This document shows, one piece after another, positions 36,035 through 43,795 of a DNA stretch of 64,000 nt. Location: positions 7,626,001 to 7,690,000 of the forward strand of contig OY969916.1 in the NCBI GenBank assembly GCA_963704535.1. Direction: 5' to 3'. This DNA comes from G963704535 sp963704535 (GTDB lineage Bacteria > Chloroflexota > Chloroflexia > Chloroflexales > Roseiflexaceae). The notes below the pieces were generated by a model. That model worked only from the letters and a program-made list of their open reading frames with translations, was not told the origin of the DNA and did not search any database. The translations under genes were made by a program, and so were the position numbers. Within the stretch, counting starts at the first letter, position 1. The number at the start of each line of letters is the position of its first letter.

Positions 36035-36634
36035 ATGACGACTGACAGCCAGAGCCTCTACGCAGCTTGCGGGCAGGATGGCAGCACCGCGCAGACCGAT
36101 GCCTTCGGGCGCATCTGGGACGACCTGTACCGCATCGCTTACCGCATGTTGCACGAGCGCCCCGGCGGCGATGCGCTGGCGGCGGACTGCGCCCAGCAGG
36201 CGTTGATCAAGATCCACCGCAACCTGGCCCAGTGCCGCAACCCGGCGGCCTTCCGCGAGTGGGCCGCGCAGGTGCTGCGCCGGGTGGTGCTGGACGAGTT
36301 GCGGCGGCCGGAGCACGCCCGGCGTGTGCCGCTCCCCGAAGACGACGCCCACAGCGCTTGGCTGGCGGCACCTGAGCCGCCGCCAGCAGGCGACCTGCGC
36401 GCGCTGCTCCTGGCGGCGATCGAGCGCGGCCCGTTGAGCGAGCGGTCGCGGCGCGTGGTGGTCGGGCGCTACTTTCACGAGCAGACCGACGAGGCCCTGG
36501 CGCAGGCCGAGAGCTATGGGTCTCCACAGCCGGTGCTCCCCAGTCACATCCAAGTCACGCGCGCCAAGAATCTGGCCAAGCTGCGCGGCGACCGGGCGCT
36601 ACTGGAGCGATTGCGCGAGGCGCTGGAGCCGTAG
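36035..36634 (+). CDS. ECF-like RNA polymerase sigma factor
   Basis: This is a 199-residue protein from the ATG at 36035, behind CGGAG. Region 2 is 'FGRIWDDLYRIAYRMLHERP', then 'DCAQQALIKIHRNLAQCRNP' and 'FREWAAQVLRRVVLDELRRP'. Region 4 is less typical: 'RGPLSERSRRVVVGRYFHEQ', then 'IQVTRAKNLAKLRGD'. It belongs to the sigma-70 ECF type. The next gene encodes a zinc-finger protein of anti-sigma type, and a CHAT protease lies beyond, so the three probably form a signalling unit. A family B palindrome begins 3-4 bp after the stop. Confidence 0.8.
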   Translation: MTTDSQSLYAACGQDGSTAQTDAFGRIWDDLYRIAYRMLHERPGGDALAADCAQQALIKIHRNLAQCRNPAAFREWAAQVLRRVVLDELRRPEHARRVPLPEDDAHSAWLAAPEPPPAGDLRALLLAAIERGPLSERSRRVVVGRYFHEQTDEALAQAESYGSPQPVLPSHIQVTRAKNLAKLRGDRALLERLREALEP

Positions 36635-36636
36635 AT

Positions 36637-36692
36637 CGCGAAAAAGGGGAGTTTGAGGGACCGCCCCTCAAGTCTCTTCTTTCCACCACAGT
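36637..36692. repeat. palindromic element, family B, copy 3
   Basis: GAAAAAGGGGAGTTTGAGGG and CCCCTCAAGTCTCTTC flank a short loop. It begins just after the sigma-factor stop codon. Confidence 0.65.
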
Positions 36693-36799
36693 CCTTTTCT
36701 AGCAGTTTCTCAGGTCAAATTCAGTATAAACGCTCGAATAAAGATCTTCTGGGGTTAAGGAAAGGTTAGCTATCTTCGTGTCGTCCTAGAGTTAGAGAC

Positions 36800-36893
36800 T
36801 GTTTAAGAGGCCGTTTATCGCAGGAGTTTGATGGTGGAAAGGGGTTCTTGAGGGGGCTTCCCCCTCAAACTCCCCCCTTTCGGACAGCCTCAC
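36800..36893. repeat. palindromic element, family B, copy 4
   Basis: AGACTGTTTAAGAGG at the left and TTTCGGACAGCCTC at the right flank the GGGTTCTTGAGGGGGC core and its complement. It ends about 13 bp before the next gene and may act as a terminator or affect its translation. Confidence 0.65.
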
Positions 36894-36905
36894 GGAGCAT
36901 CCACT

Positions 36906-37626
36906 ATGACCGATCACGATCCCATCCGGCGGCTGGCTCAGGCGCTACTCGCGCCGACTGACGGCTCGGCGTGCGCGACGATCCTCGACCAGCTCGATGC
37001 GTATGTCGCGGCCCAGATCGACGGCGCCGACTACGCGGCGAGCCGGCCCGACGTCGCCTGGCACTTGGATAGCTGCGTGGAGTGCGCCGAGGCCTATGCG
37101 CTGTTCTACGAGGCACGCCTGGCCGAGCAACGGGCTCCCGCTCCGCAACGCATTCCCGCGCCGGACCTGAGTTTTCTCCCTGAACGGCCGCGTGCGCCCG
37201 CGTCCGCCGTTTCCCTCCGCGCCGCGATCGAGGCCGCAGTCGAGCGTGTGGGCGAGGGCCTGCGGTTGAGGCTCTCGCAGGCGCTGCTGGATCTGCTTCC
37301 GCCGCCATCCGGCCCGGCCCTGGCGCTGCGTGCCGGTGCCGAGCCGGGCGCGCCGCTGTTCGATCTGGAGCTGGACGCGCCGGCCGAGCCGATCGAGCGG
37401 CTGCAACTGACGGCGTACCGCCAGGCCGCCCCGCCCGGCCACTGCGCGCTGCGCGTGCGGCTCAAGCTGCGCGGGCGCGACTAAGCCCGATCTGGCGCAG
37501 GTGCCGCTCGTCCTGGTCCTGGGCGACGAGCGCCGCTCTGCGCTGACCGACCCATGGGGTGAGGCCGTGTTCGAGGGGGTGCCGGAGCCGAGGTTGCCGG
37601 GGATGCAGATCGAGGTGAAGGGGTGA
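36906..37626 (+). CDS. zinc-finger anti-sigma-like protein with carboxypeptidase-regulatory-like tail, frameshifted
   Basis: The protein starts at 36906 after CGGAGCATCC. Residues about 40-65 contain a His-x3-Cys-x2-Cys motif ('VAWHLDSCVECAEAYALF'), the zinc-binding anti-sigma (ZAS) pattern. The middle is a Pro-rich linker and an amphipathic helical part with no clear membrane span. As written it stops at 37484. A one-base shift near 37475 continues it as 'PLVLVLGDERRSALTDPWGE', ending at 37626. That segment resembles a carboxypeptidase-regulatory/CnaB-like beta domain. The last codons come from an octamer repeat. Control of the preceding sigma factor is inferred from order. Confidence 0.65.
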
Positions 37627-37985
37627 CAAGATGAGGGGGTGAAAGGGTGAAGGGGTGAAAGGGTGAAGGGTGAAGGGGAGGATGGAGGATGGAGGATGGA
37701 GGATGGAAGCCAGGCAGCGAGCCAGAGGACGTAAGGGCGTATTGCATACGCCCCCACCGAACCACGAAGAACCGAGCACCTGTAGGGCAGGCCCTCCGTG
37801 GCCGCCCGCCGGCTCCGTAGCCGCCCGCCGGCTCCGTAGCCGCCCGCCGGTTCCGTGGCCGCCCGCCGGCTCCGTGGCCGCGCCGGTTCCGTGGCCGCCC
37901 GCCGGCTCCGTGGCCGCCCGGACGCCACGCAACACGCAACACGCAACACTCATCACGATGCTACGGACAACGGACAACGGACATC
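37615..37985. repeat. composite repeat block between the anti-sigma and CHAT genes
   Basis: In order: AAGGGGTG octamers, GAGGATG heptamers (37677-37708), the GGGCGTATTGCATACGCCC palindrome (37736-37754), about six copies of a 19-mer CCGCCCGCCGGCTCCGTAG (37802-37920), ACGCAAC heptamers and GGACAAC heptamers. It fills the 357-bp gap and shares its layout with 22446-22634. No gene was seen in it. Confidence 0.8.
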
Positions 37986-40581
37986 ACCCGCCGACCAGCG
38001 CATAGGCAGCCCAGAACGCTGGGTCGGCGTAGGGCCGCGCGTCGGAGTCGGGTGGGATGGCGTCGATGTCCTCGCCCCAGCCAGCCAGGATGTCGCGCAG
38101 GTCCCGCAGCGTCAGATCGCGCAGGTAGTGCTGGGCGACCCGCAGGGCTGCGGCCGGGTCGGTAGCCGGCTCTTGCTCCAGCATGGCCCGGTAGAAGCGC
38201 TCCATCAGCAGCCTGGCCGAGGTATCCTCCACCGGCCAGAGCGTCACCAGGACCGACTGTGCGCCGGCGCTCAGGAACGCGCGCACCAGCCCCATCGGCT
38301 CATCGCCGCGCAGCACTCGGCTGACCCCGCTGCGGCATGCGCTGAGTACCACCAGCTCGGCCCGCAGCGCGAAGCCGGCCAGGACGTCGGCGGCGCTGAG
38401 CCGCTCGCCGGGGCCGATCTCCAGCCAGGAGCGCAGCGGGTCGTCCAGGTCGAACTCGCCGTGGCAGGCCAGGTGCAGCCAGCGCGCGTCGCCAGCGACA
38501 TCCTTGAGCTGGGCGGCCATGCCGGGCGCCCCGCACCAGGCCGCGCCGCCGCAGATCTGGGCGATCGCCGCCGCCTCGGCTTCGGTGTGGCGCAGGCGTA
38601 GGCCGGCCGCGCCATCGTACCCGACCGCCAGGCAGGGCGTCTGCGGCTGCCGGTGCTGGGGGGCCAGCCCGCGCAGCAGGACGGTGGCGCTGGGGGCGTA
38701 GGCCAGGTTGGGCGCGCGCTCCAGCAGCGGCCGGCCGGCGCTGTCGAGCAGAGCGGCGAAGGGAAGCTGGTGCAGCGGGCCGTGGGGCACGACCACCACG
38801 CGCGTCGCCTGGTCGATCAGGTCGGCGACCGGCGCGACCAGCGCGGCGCCGGCCCGGCGCAGGACCGCCGGCGCCAGGAAGCGCCGCCCGTCGGCCAGGT
38901 AGGGCGAGGAGGCTTGCAGCACATTCGGGTCGAGCGAGCAGGTGTGGGCCTCCAGGCCGGCGCGACTCAGGGCCAGCAGCAGCAGCCGGGGCGGCGTGGC
39001 CAGGCAGTCACGTAGCCCGGCCGCCTCGGGCGGCATAGCGTCGAGCAGCGCCGACTCGGGGCCGCGCAGGCCGGTGGCGAAGTAGGCCAGCAGCAGCGTG
39101 CCCGGCGGCAGGGCCGCCTGGGCCTCCTGGGCCGTCACCGGCGCGACCCTGGCGTGCTCCAGCCCGCTCCCCCGGCGCGCCAGCATGTCGGCGAAGGCGC
39201 GCGCGCGGGCGCGCTCGGCGTAGTCGAACGCCCCCGCGCTGTCGCCGCGATCGAGACAGAGCTGCACCATCGCCTCGTAGACCAGTTGCCAGCGCCCCAT
39301 CAGGCTGATCAGTAGCCCCTCGTCGCGCACCGGCGTGCGAGCCTCCTCGATCGCCCCGATCGCCGCTGCGTAGCCGGCCCGCGCCGCATCCAGCCGCCCG
39401 ATCCGCTGCTCGGCGTGACCGAGCCGGTAGTGGATGAGCGCCACGATCTCGTGCCGGCCCAGCTCCAGCGCCAGGTCCAATGCCGCCCGGTAGTGCTCCA
39501 GCGCGGCCGCGTCGTCGCCTTGGGCTTGACACACCAGCCCTATATTGAGGTGGACATCGACGGCGTAGACGCGGGTGATCATCTGGTCCAGCGCCCGCGC
39601 GAACTGGGCCAGCGCCGCGTCGAAACGCCCGCGTAGCATCTCGATTTCGCCGATATTGTTCGAAAGGTAGCCGACGAACTCGATCATTCCCGCGCGCTCG
39701 AACACTGCCAGCGCTTGCGAACAAAGCTCCAGCGCCTCGCCCCAGCGCCCCTGGTCGCGCCCCACCAGCGCCAGGTTCAGCGCGGCGTGCGCTTCCAGGT
39801 TGGCAACCTCGCCGGCGCGGAACAGGTCCAGACTAAGCAGCAGATCGCGCTGGGCGGCAGGGTAGTCTTGGAGGTAGTAGTTCAGCACGCCCTGGTTGAG
39901 CAGCGCCATCCCCTGGCGGATCGGATTGCCTAGCCGGCCCCAGATCGTATAGCTGAGTTGATACTCGTCGCGGGCCCGCTCGTAGTCGCCCTGGATGCGG
40001 GCGAAGGTGGCATCGGAGTTGAGCACCCTGGCGCGGATGACATCGTCGAGATCATGCTCGGCCAGCAGCCCGTCGAACTCCTGGCGCGCGTCGGCGTAGC
40101 GCTCCAGCAGCCCGGCGCCCAGGCCGCGGTAGTAACGCAGCAGGTGCCGGTCGCGCGGATCGCCCAGCGCGTCGAGCGGGGCGGCGGCGGCCTCGGCGGC
40201 CAGAGCGGTGGGCTGCTGCTGGATGAGCAGCTCGCACAGGCGCTCGATATGGCGCATATAGGCGCGCTCGACGCCGGCCCGCTCCGCAGCGGGCGCCGCC
40301 GCAAGCCAGCCCGCGTAGTGCCGCGCCGCTCGCCGATCAAGGTCGCGCAGCCGCTGCGGCATCTCTTCCAGCGCCTGCATCGTCGCCGCCTGGAGATCGG
40401 GTACAAGTTGGTACAGGCCGCTGTCGGGCCGAAGCAGCTCGGCGGCGCGCAGGCGATCGAGCGGCGCGTCCCCAGGTTGCTCCAGTAGCGCGGCCAACGC
40501 GGCGCCGTCGAAGGTTTCGAGCGCGGCGGCGGCCTCGATGGCCGATCGAAGGTCGGGAGGGACGATTGTAGGTTCGGCCAT
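37984..40581 (-). CDS. TPR-CHAT protease-domain protein
   Basis: This is an 865-residue protein from the ATG at 40579-40581; a TTG at 40593 is also in frame. Residues about 130-480 are helical TPR-like repeats ('GMALLNQGVLNYYLQDYPAA', 'AALNLALVGRDQGRWGEALE', 'GLVCQAQGDDAAALEHYRAA'). Residues about 560-865 are a CHAT caspase-like domain with the catalytic His in 'LHLACHGEF' and Cys in 'VVLSACRSG', plus 'GLVRAFLSAGAQSVLVTLWP'. It is convergent with the sigma/anti-sigma pair. TPR-CHAT proteins work as gated proteases in several bacterial signalling and defence systems; the target here is unknown. Confidence 0.9.
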   Translation of the reverse strand: MAEPTIVPPDLRSAIEAAAALETFDGAALAALLEQPGDAPLDRLRAAELLRPDSGLYQLVPDLQAATMQALEEMPQRLRDLDRRAARHYAGWLAAAPAAERAGVERAYMRHIERLCELLIQQQPTALAAEAAAAPLDALGDPRDRHLLRYYRGLGAGLLERYADARQEFDGLLAEHDLDDVIRARVLNSDATFARIQGDYERARDEYQLSYTIWGRLGNPIRQGMALLNQGVLNYYLQDYPAAQRDLLLSLDLFRAGEVANLEAHAALNLALVGRDQGRWGEALELCSQALAVFERAGMIEFVGYLSNNIGEIEMLRGRFDAALAQFARALDQMITRVYAVDVHLNIGLVCQAQGDDAAALEHYRAALDLALELGRHEIVALIHYRLGHAEQRIGRLDAARAGYAAAIGAIEEARTPVRDEGLLISLMGRWQLVYEAMVQLCLDRGDSAGAFDYAERARARAFADMLARRGSGLEHARVAPVTAQEAQAALPPGTLLLAYFATGLRGPESALLDAMPPEAAGLRDCLATPPRLLLLALSRAGLEAHTCSLDPNVLQASSPYLADGRRFLAPAVLRRAGAALVAPVADLIDQATRVVVVPHGPLHQLPFAALLDSAGRPLLERAPNLAYAPSATVLLRGLAPQHRQPQTPCLAVGYDGAAGLRLRHTEAEAAAIAQICGGAAWCGAPGMAAQLKDVAGDARWLHLACHGEFDLDDPLRSWLEIGPGERLSAADVLAGFALRAELVVLSACRSGVSRVLRGDEPMGLVRAFLSAGAQSVLVTLWPVEDTSARLLMERFYRAMLEQEPATDPAAALRVAQHYLRDLTLRDLRDILAGWGEDIDAIPPDSDARPYADPAFWAAYALVGG

Positions 40582-40636
40582 GGCAGGTTCCAAACGATAT
40601 CATCACCCGGGAAAGGCGCGCCGGTCACACTCCGTC

Positions 40637-40665
40637 TTGTTCTTGCAACCGGATTATGGTATAAC
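40637..40665 (+). promoter_or_regulatory. promoter of the HEWGH metalloprotease gene
   Basis: TTGTTC (40637-40642), a 17-bp spacer and TATAAC (40660-40665) preceded by an extended TGG. It lies in the divergent gap between the CHAT and protease genes. Confidence 0.6.
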
Positions 40666-40704
40666 CGCTTCCCCAGTTCTTGTCAACACAACGAGGAGAC
40701 CACC

Positions 40705-42729
40705 ATGCGCCGATATGCCCCACGAGTGATGTTGCTGCTTGCGCTCATGTTTTGCGCCGGCTCGGCGCTGGGTGCCGGAACCACGCCGGCGGCCGAGCAG
40801 CCCCAGCCCAAGGTCGTCTTCCCGCTGACGGTGTCGCTGGAGTGGCAGCCGGGCGACGACGATCGTCTGCCGGACGACCTGGCGCTGGCTAGGTGCGCGC
40901 CGGCTGTGGTCGAGGAGCAGTACCTGGGCGATCTCAAGGCCGGGCTGCGCCGCGCCGCCGCCTACCTTTACGCCTACAGCGAGGGCCAGATGAGCCTGGG
41001 CAAGGTCACGGTCTTCACTGGCGGCGAGAGCTGGGACAAGGCCGACATCCGCATATTGGCCAATAGCGCCTACCGCCCGACCTCGTTCGTCGGCGGGATA
41101 GTCGGCGCGCCGACTGGCAACATCAGCGCCACCACCGGCCTGACCCGCACGGTCTTCTACCCCGGCAGCATCCTGCTGGGCCGGGCCTGGGACGGCCGGG
41201 GCGCCCGCTGCGGCGCGTGGTCGCAGCCGGCCGGGTGGCGCACGATCGGCCACGAGTGGGGCCACTACGCGCTGTTCCTGTATGACGAGTACTTCGACAC
41301 CGCGACGGGCGCCGAGCAGTACTGCACCACCACCGGCCTGGCCTTTCGGGAGACCCGCCCGCAGGCGAACGGCATGGCCGATTCGGTCATGGCCTACCAC
41401 TACAGCGCCGACAAGCTCTGGCTGCGCGGCGATGCGCCGGTGCCCGCGCTCCCGCGCCTGTCCTGCGCCGGCACACCCCAAGAGCGCGCCCACGGCGCCA
41501 CCGACTGGCAGACGATCACCCGCTTCTACCCAGCGGTCAGCCTGCCGGGCGCGCTGCGGGCCGACCTGGACTTCGAGAGCAGCCCGGCCAGGGACCTGTT
41601 CAGCTTCGAGATCATGCCGCCCGCGCGAGAGCGCAACGACACCTCCGCCCAAGTGCGCCTGGAGTTGCTGCCGGCCCCACGGCTAGTCGGCCAATCCTAC
41701 CTGCTGCGGCCTGGCCTCACCCAGGCCCCGCAGCGCATCCTCGGCCAGGGCGAACTGATCCCCGGCGAAGCGGCGGCGCTGCCCTTCTGGGGCGTCCAGC
41801 AGGATACCAAGGACCGCGCGGTCGTGACCGTCCAGGATTGGCACGGCGGCCAGCGCTTCGGCTTCCCGCAGGACTCGCGCGCCGCGTCGGCGCTCAACCT
41901 GGGCGCCGCCAACCTGCTCAACGCCGCAGCCAGCAACTGGCGGCCCAGCCTGACCATCACCCCGCGCGTCATCCAGATCGGCGAGGTCTCGGAGGTAGAC
42001 GGTCTCATCGTGAAGGTCGGACACTGCGGCGTGGCGCCCAAGCAGATCCTGCTGGCCTACTGCCCGGCCGGCGGCGACTGTGGGGCGCCCATCACGCCGC
42101 TAGGCGCCACCGGCATCTTCACCCACACCTTCTTCTTCCCCTTCGACGGTCAGTACGAGCCGCCAGCAGCCCACGGCTACATCTATGTGCGCAATCAGGA
42201 TACGTTTGAGGAAACGATCGCCTGGTACCAGCTTGCGGGCGGGGTCGGCCCGGCCACCAGCAACGTCCACGCCCCGCTGGCCGAGGGCCTGGCCGAGACC
42301 GAGCCGGACGCGCTGGCGCCCGCCGCCGACAACCTGCTGCTGTACAGCTCGGCCCTGCGCTGCGCCGCGTCCGGCTTCACCCTCCCGAACGATGTGCTGG
42401 GCATCGTCGGCACGCCGATCGACGTCCAGCCGGTCGTGGCCGACGGGAACGGCGGGCGCGGCTGGGGCAGCAGCCTCCTGGACCCCGGCCTGCGCGTGCG
42501 CCTGAGCTACAGCCAGGATCTGCTCGACCGGCTCCAGATCGACGAGCGCCAGTTGGTGGTCCTGCGGCTCCTCGCGGGCCAGGCCTCCTGGCAGGTGGTG
42601 CCGGACGCGGGGCGGAGCACAGACCTCGACTGGATCGCCGCCGAGGCGCAGCCATTCGGCGGCCAGGGCGAGGTCTACGCGCTTGGGTACCGGGCGGCGC
42701 AGGTGCTACTGCCGCTGGTGCAGCGGTAG
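40705..42729 (+). CDS. secreted zinc metalloprotease, CLCA-like HEWGH site
   Basis: This is a 674-residue protein with a signal peptide ('YAPRVMLLLALMFCAGSALG'). The catalytic region is 'RTIGHEWGHYALFLYDEYFD'. HExxH plus the following Asp-Glu-Tyr resembles the metalloprotease site of CLCA proteins ('HEWAHLRWGVFDEYN'). The third ligand is not obvious but may be that downstream acidic residue. The remainder is beta-rich with paired cysteines and no clear anchor. It is exported and probably cleaves external proteins. It is divergent from the CHAT gene and shares the 111-bp gap with it. A palindrome begins directly after the stop. Confidence 0.75.
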   Translation: MRRYAPRVMLLLALMFCAGSALGAGTTPAAEQPQPKVVFPLTVSLEWQPGDDDRLPDDLALARCAPAVVEEQYLGDLKAGLRRAAAYLYAYSEGQMSLGKVTVFTGGESWDKADIRILANSAYRPTSFVGGIVGAPTGNISATTGLTRTVFYPGSILLGRAWDGRGARCGAWSQPAGWRTIGHEWGHYALFLYDEYFDTATGAEQYCTTTGLAFRETRPQANGMADSVMAYHYSADKLWLRGDAPVPALPRLSCAGTPQERAHGATDWQTITRFYPAVSLPGALRADLDFESSPARDLFSFEIMPPARERNDTSAQVRLELLPAPRLVGQSYLLRPGLTQAPQRILGQGELIPGEAAALPFWGVQQDTKDRAVVTVQDWHGGQRFGFPQDSRAASALNLGAANLLNAAASNWRPSLTITPRVIQIGEVSEVDGLIVKVGHCGVAPKQILLAYCPAGGDCGAPITPLGATGIFTHTFFFPFDGQYEPPAAHGYIYVRNQDTFEETIAWYQLAGGVGPATSNVHAPLAEGLAETEPDALAPAADNLLLYSSALRCAASGFTLPNDVLGIVGTPIDVQPVVADGNGGRGWGSSLLDPGLRVRLSYSQDLLDRLQIDERQLVVLRLLAGQASWQVVPDAGRSTDLDWIAAEAQPFGGQGEVYALGYRAAQVLLPLVQR

Positions 42730-42843
42730 CCGCGAATGAATTCGCGCGCTGGTACGCCAAACCCGCTGAAGCGGGTTGGATTCAATGAGCGAACCTGCTT
42801 CAGCAGGTTTCCCATTGCAGGCCACGAATTCATTCGTGGCAGC
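42730..42843. repeat. long nested palindrome after the metalloprotease gene
   Basis: CCGCGAATGAATTCGCG and CCACGAATTCATTCGTGG are the outer arms, with AACCCGCTGAAGCGGGTT and AACCTGCTTCAGCAGGTT inside. It begins at the base after the TAG stop. The rest of the gap to 43171 holds only the family B copy below. Confidence 0.75.
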
Positions 42844-42989
42844 TTGACAAACAAGAACATGCGTACTAGAATTGGCCTGATCCCAGCACCACAAAGAAAC
42901 AAACACCCAGGCGGAACAGTCGCATTTGCGTATGCCACGGCGGTCGGACGCTGATGACCAGTATGCCCGGCACGGCGCGGCGCTGCTCC

Positions 42990-43052
42990 TTAGAGGCTGT
43001 TTGGAAAGGGGGAGTTTGAGGGGGCAGCCCCTCAAGAACCCCTTTCAACCAC
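42990..43052. repeat. palindromic element, family B, copy 5
   Basis: GAGGCTGTTTGGAAAGGGGG, a GAGGGGGCAGCCCCTC core and AGAACCCCTTTCAACC. Confidence 0.7.
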
Positions 43053-43171
43053 GGAACTCTGGCGACAAACGAACTTTTCAAACTGTGAAAGGAGGCGATC
43101 GGCTCGGGCCAGGCGCGGTGTCAACGCTCACAACGGAAGGTCGATGACGTGTAGTACCAAGGAGGCACACC

Positions 43172-43547
43172 ATGGGACATCCCATTGTCCACATCGAGAT
43201 CCCGGCGGACGACCCGGAGTCGGCGGGGAAGTTTTACGCCGACGTGTTTGGCTGGAAGCTTGATCTCGACCCAAACTTCAACTACTTGCAGTTTACAGCC
43301 GAGGGCGGCCCAGGCGGCGCCTTCATCAAGACCGGCCCGAGCATGGGCGGCGCGCCTGATAACCAGATCGGCAAGCCGCTGCTCTACATCGGCGCCGACG
43401 ATCTCGACGCCACGCTCGCCAAGATCGAGTCCAACGGCGGCCGGGTGCTGGTGCCCACGACCGAGATCCCCGAACATCGGCTGGTTCGGCATCTTCAACG
43501 ACCCGCAGGGGAACACCTTCGCGCTGTACAAGAGCATACACGGGTAG
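43172..43547 (+). CDS. VOC-superfamily (glyoxalase-like) protein, frameshifted
   Basis: This is about 124 residues when one extra base near 43473 is removed. It begins 'PIVHIEIPADDPESAGKFYA', the usual start of glyoxalase/bleomycin-resistance-like VOC proteins, and includes 'VFGWKLDLDPNFNY', 'PLLYIGADDLDATLAKIESN' and, in the shifted frame, 'IGWFGIFNDPQGNTFALY'. The expected metal-ligand positions (His in the first strand, Glu/Asp late) are partly visible. Function is unassigned; CglB- or PhnB-like proteins share this form. CAAGGAGG precedes the ATG. Confidence 0.8.
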
Positions 43548-43550
43548 CTC

Positions 43551-43603
43551 CGTGAAACGTGAAACGTGATCAGAAGTCACTCACGCTTCACGTTTCACGT
43601 TTC
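43551..43603. repeat. heptamer hairpin after the VOC gene
   Basis: GAAACGT/GTGAAAC units at 43553-43569 pair with ACGTTTC units at 43585-43603. It begins 4 bp after the stop codon. Confidence 0.75.
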
Positions 43604-43643
43604 GGTCTGCTGTGGGAGGGTGGAAAGCGCGCGAGTCCCTTAA

Positions 43644-43675
43644 CCCCCGCCACCTTGCGATGGCGGGGGCTTTTT
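43644..43675 (+). terminator. Rho-independent terminator
   Basis: CCCCCGCCA pairs perfectly with TGGCGGGGG across an 8-nt loop and is followed by C and TTTTT. It lies downstream of the VOC gene and upstream of the M4 protease gene, and is the clearest intrinsic terminator in the window. Confidence 0.85.
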
Positions 43676-43795
43676 GTGCCCAAATACGACCGCCGATCAT
43701 AATTCGCGGCAGGAAAGGCCGCCCCTCACCGCCCCGTCATGAGTGCGAGTACCCGCGACTTACCCGCAACCAGTTCGCATAAAGGAGCAGCTCTC

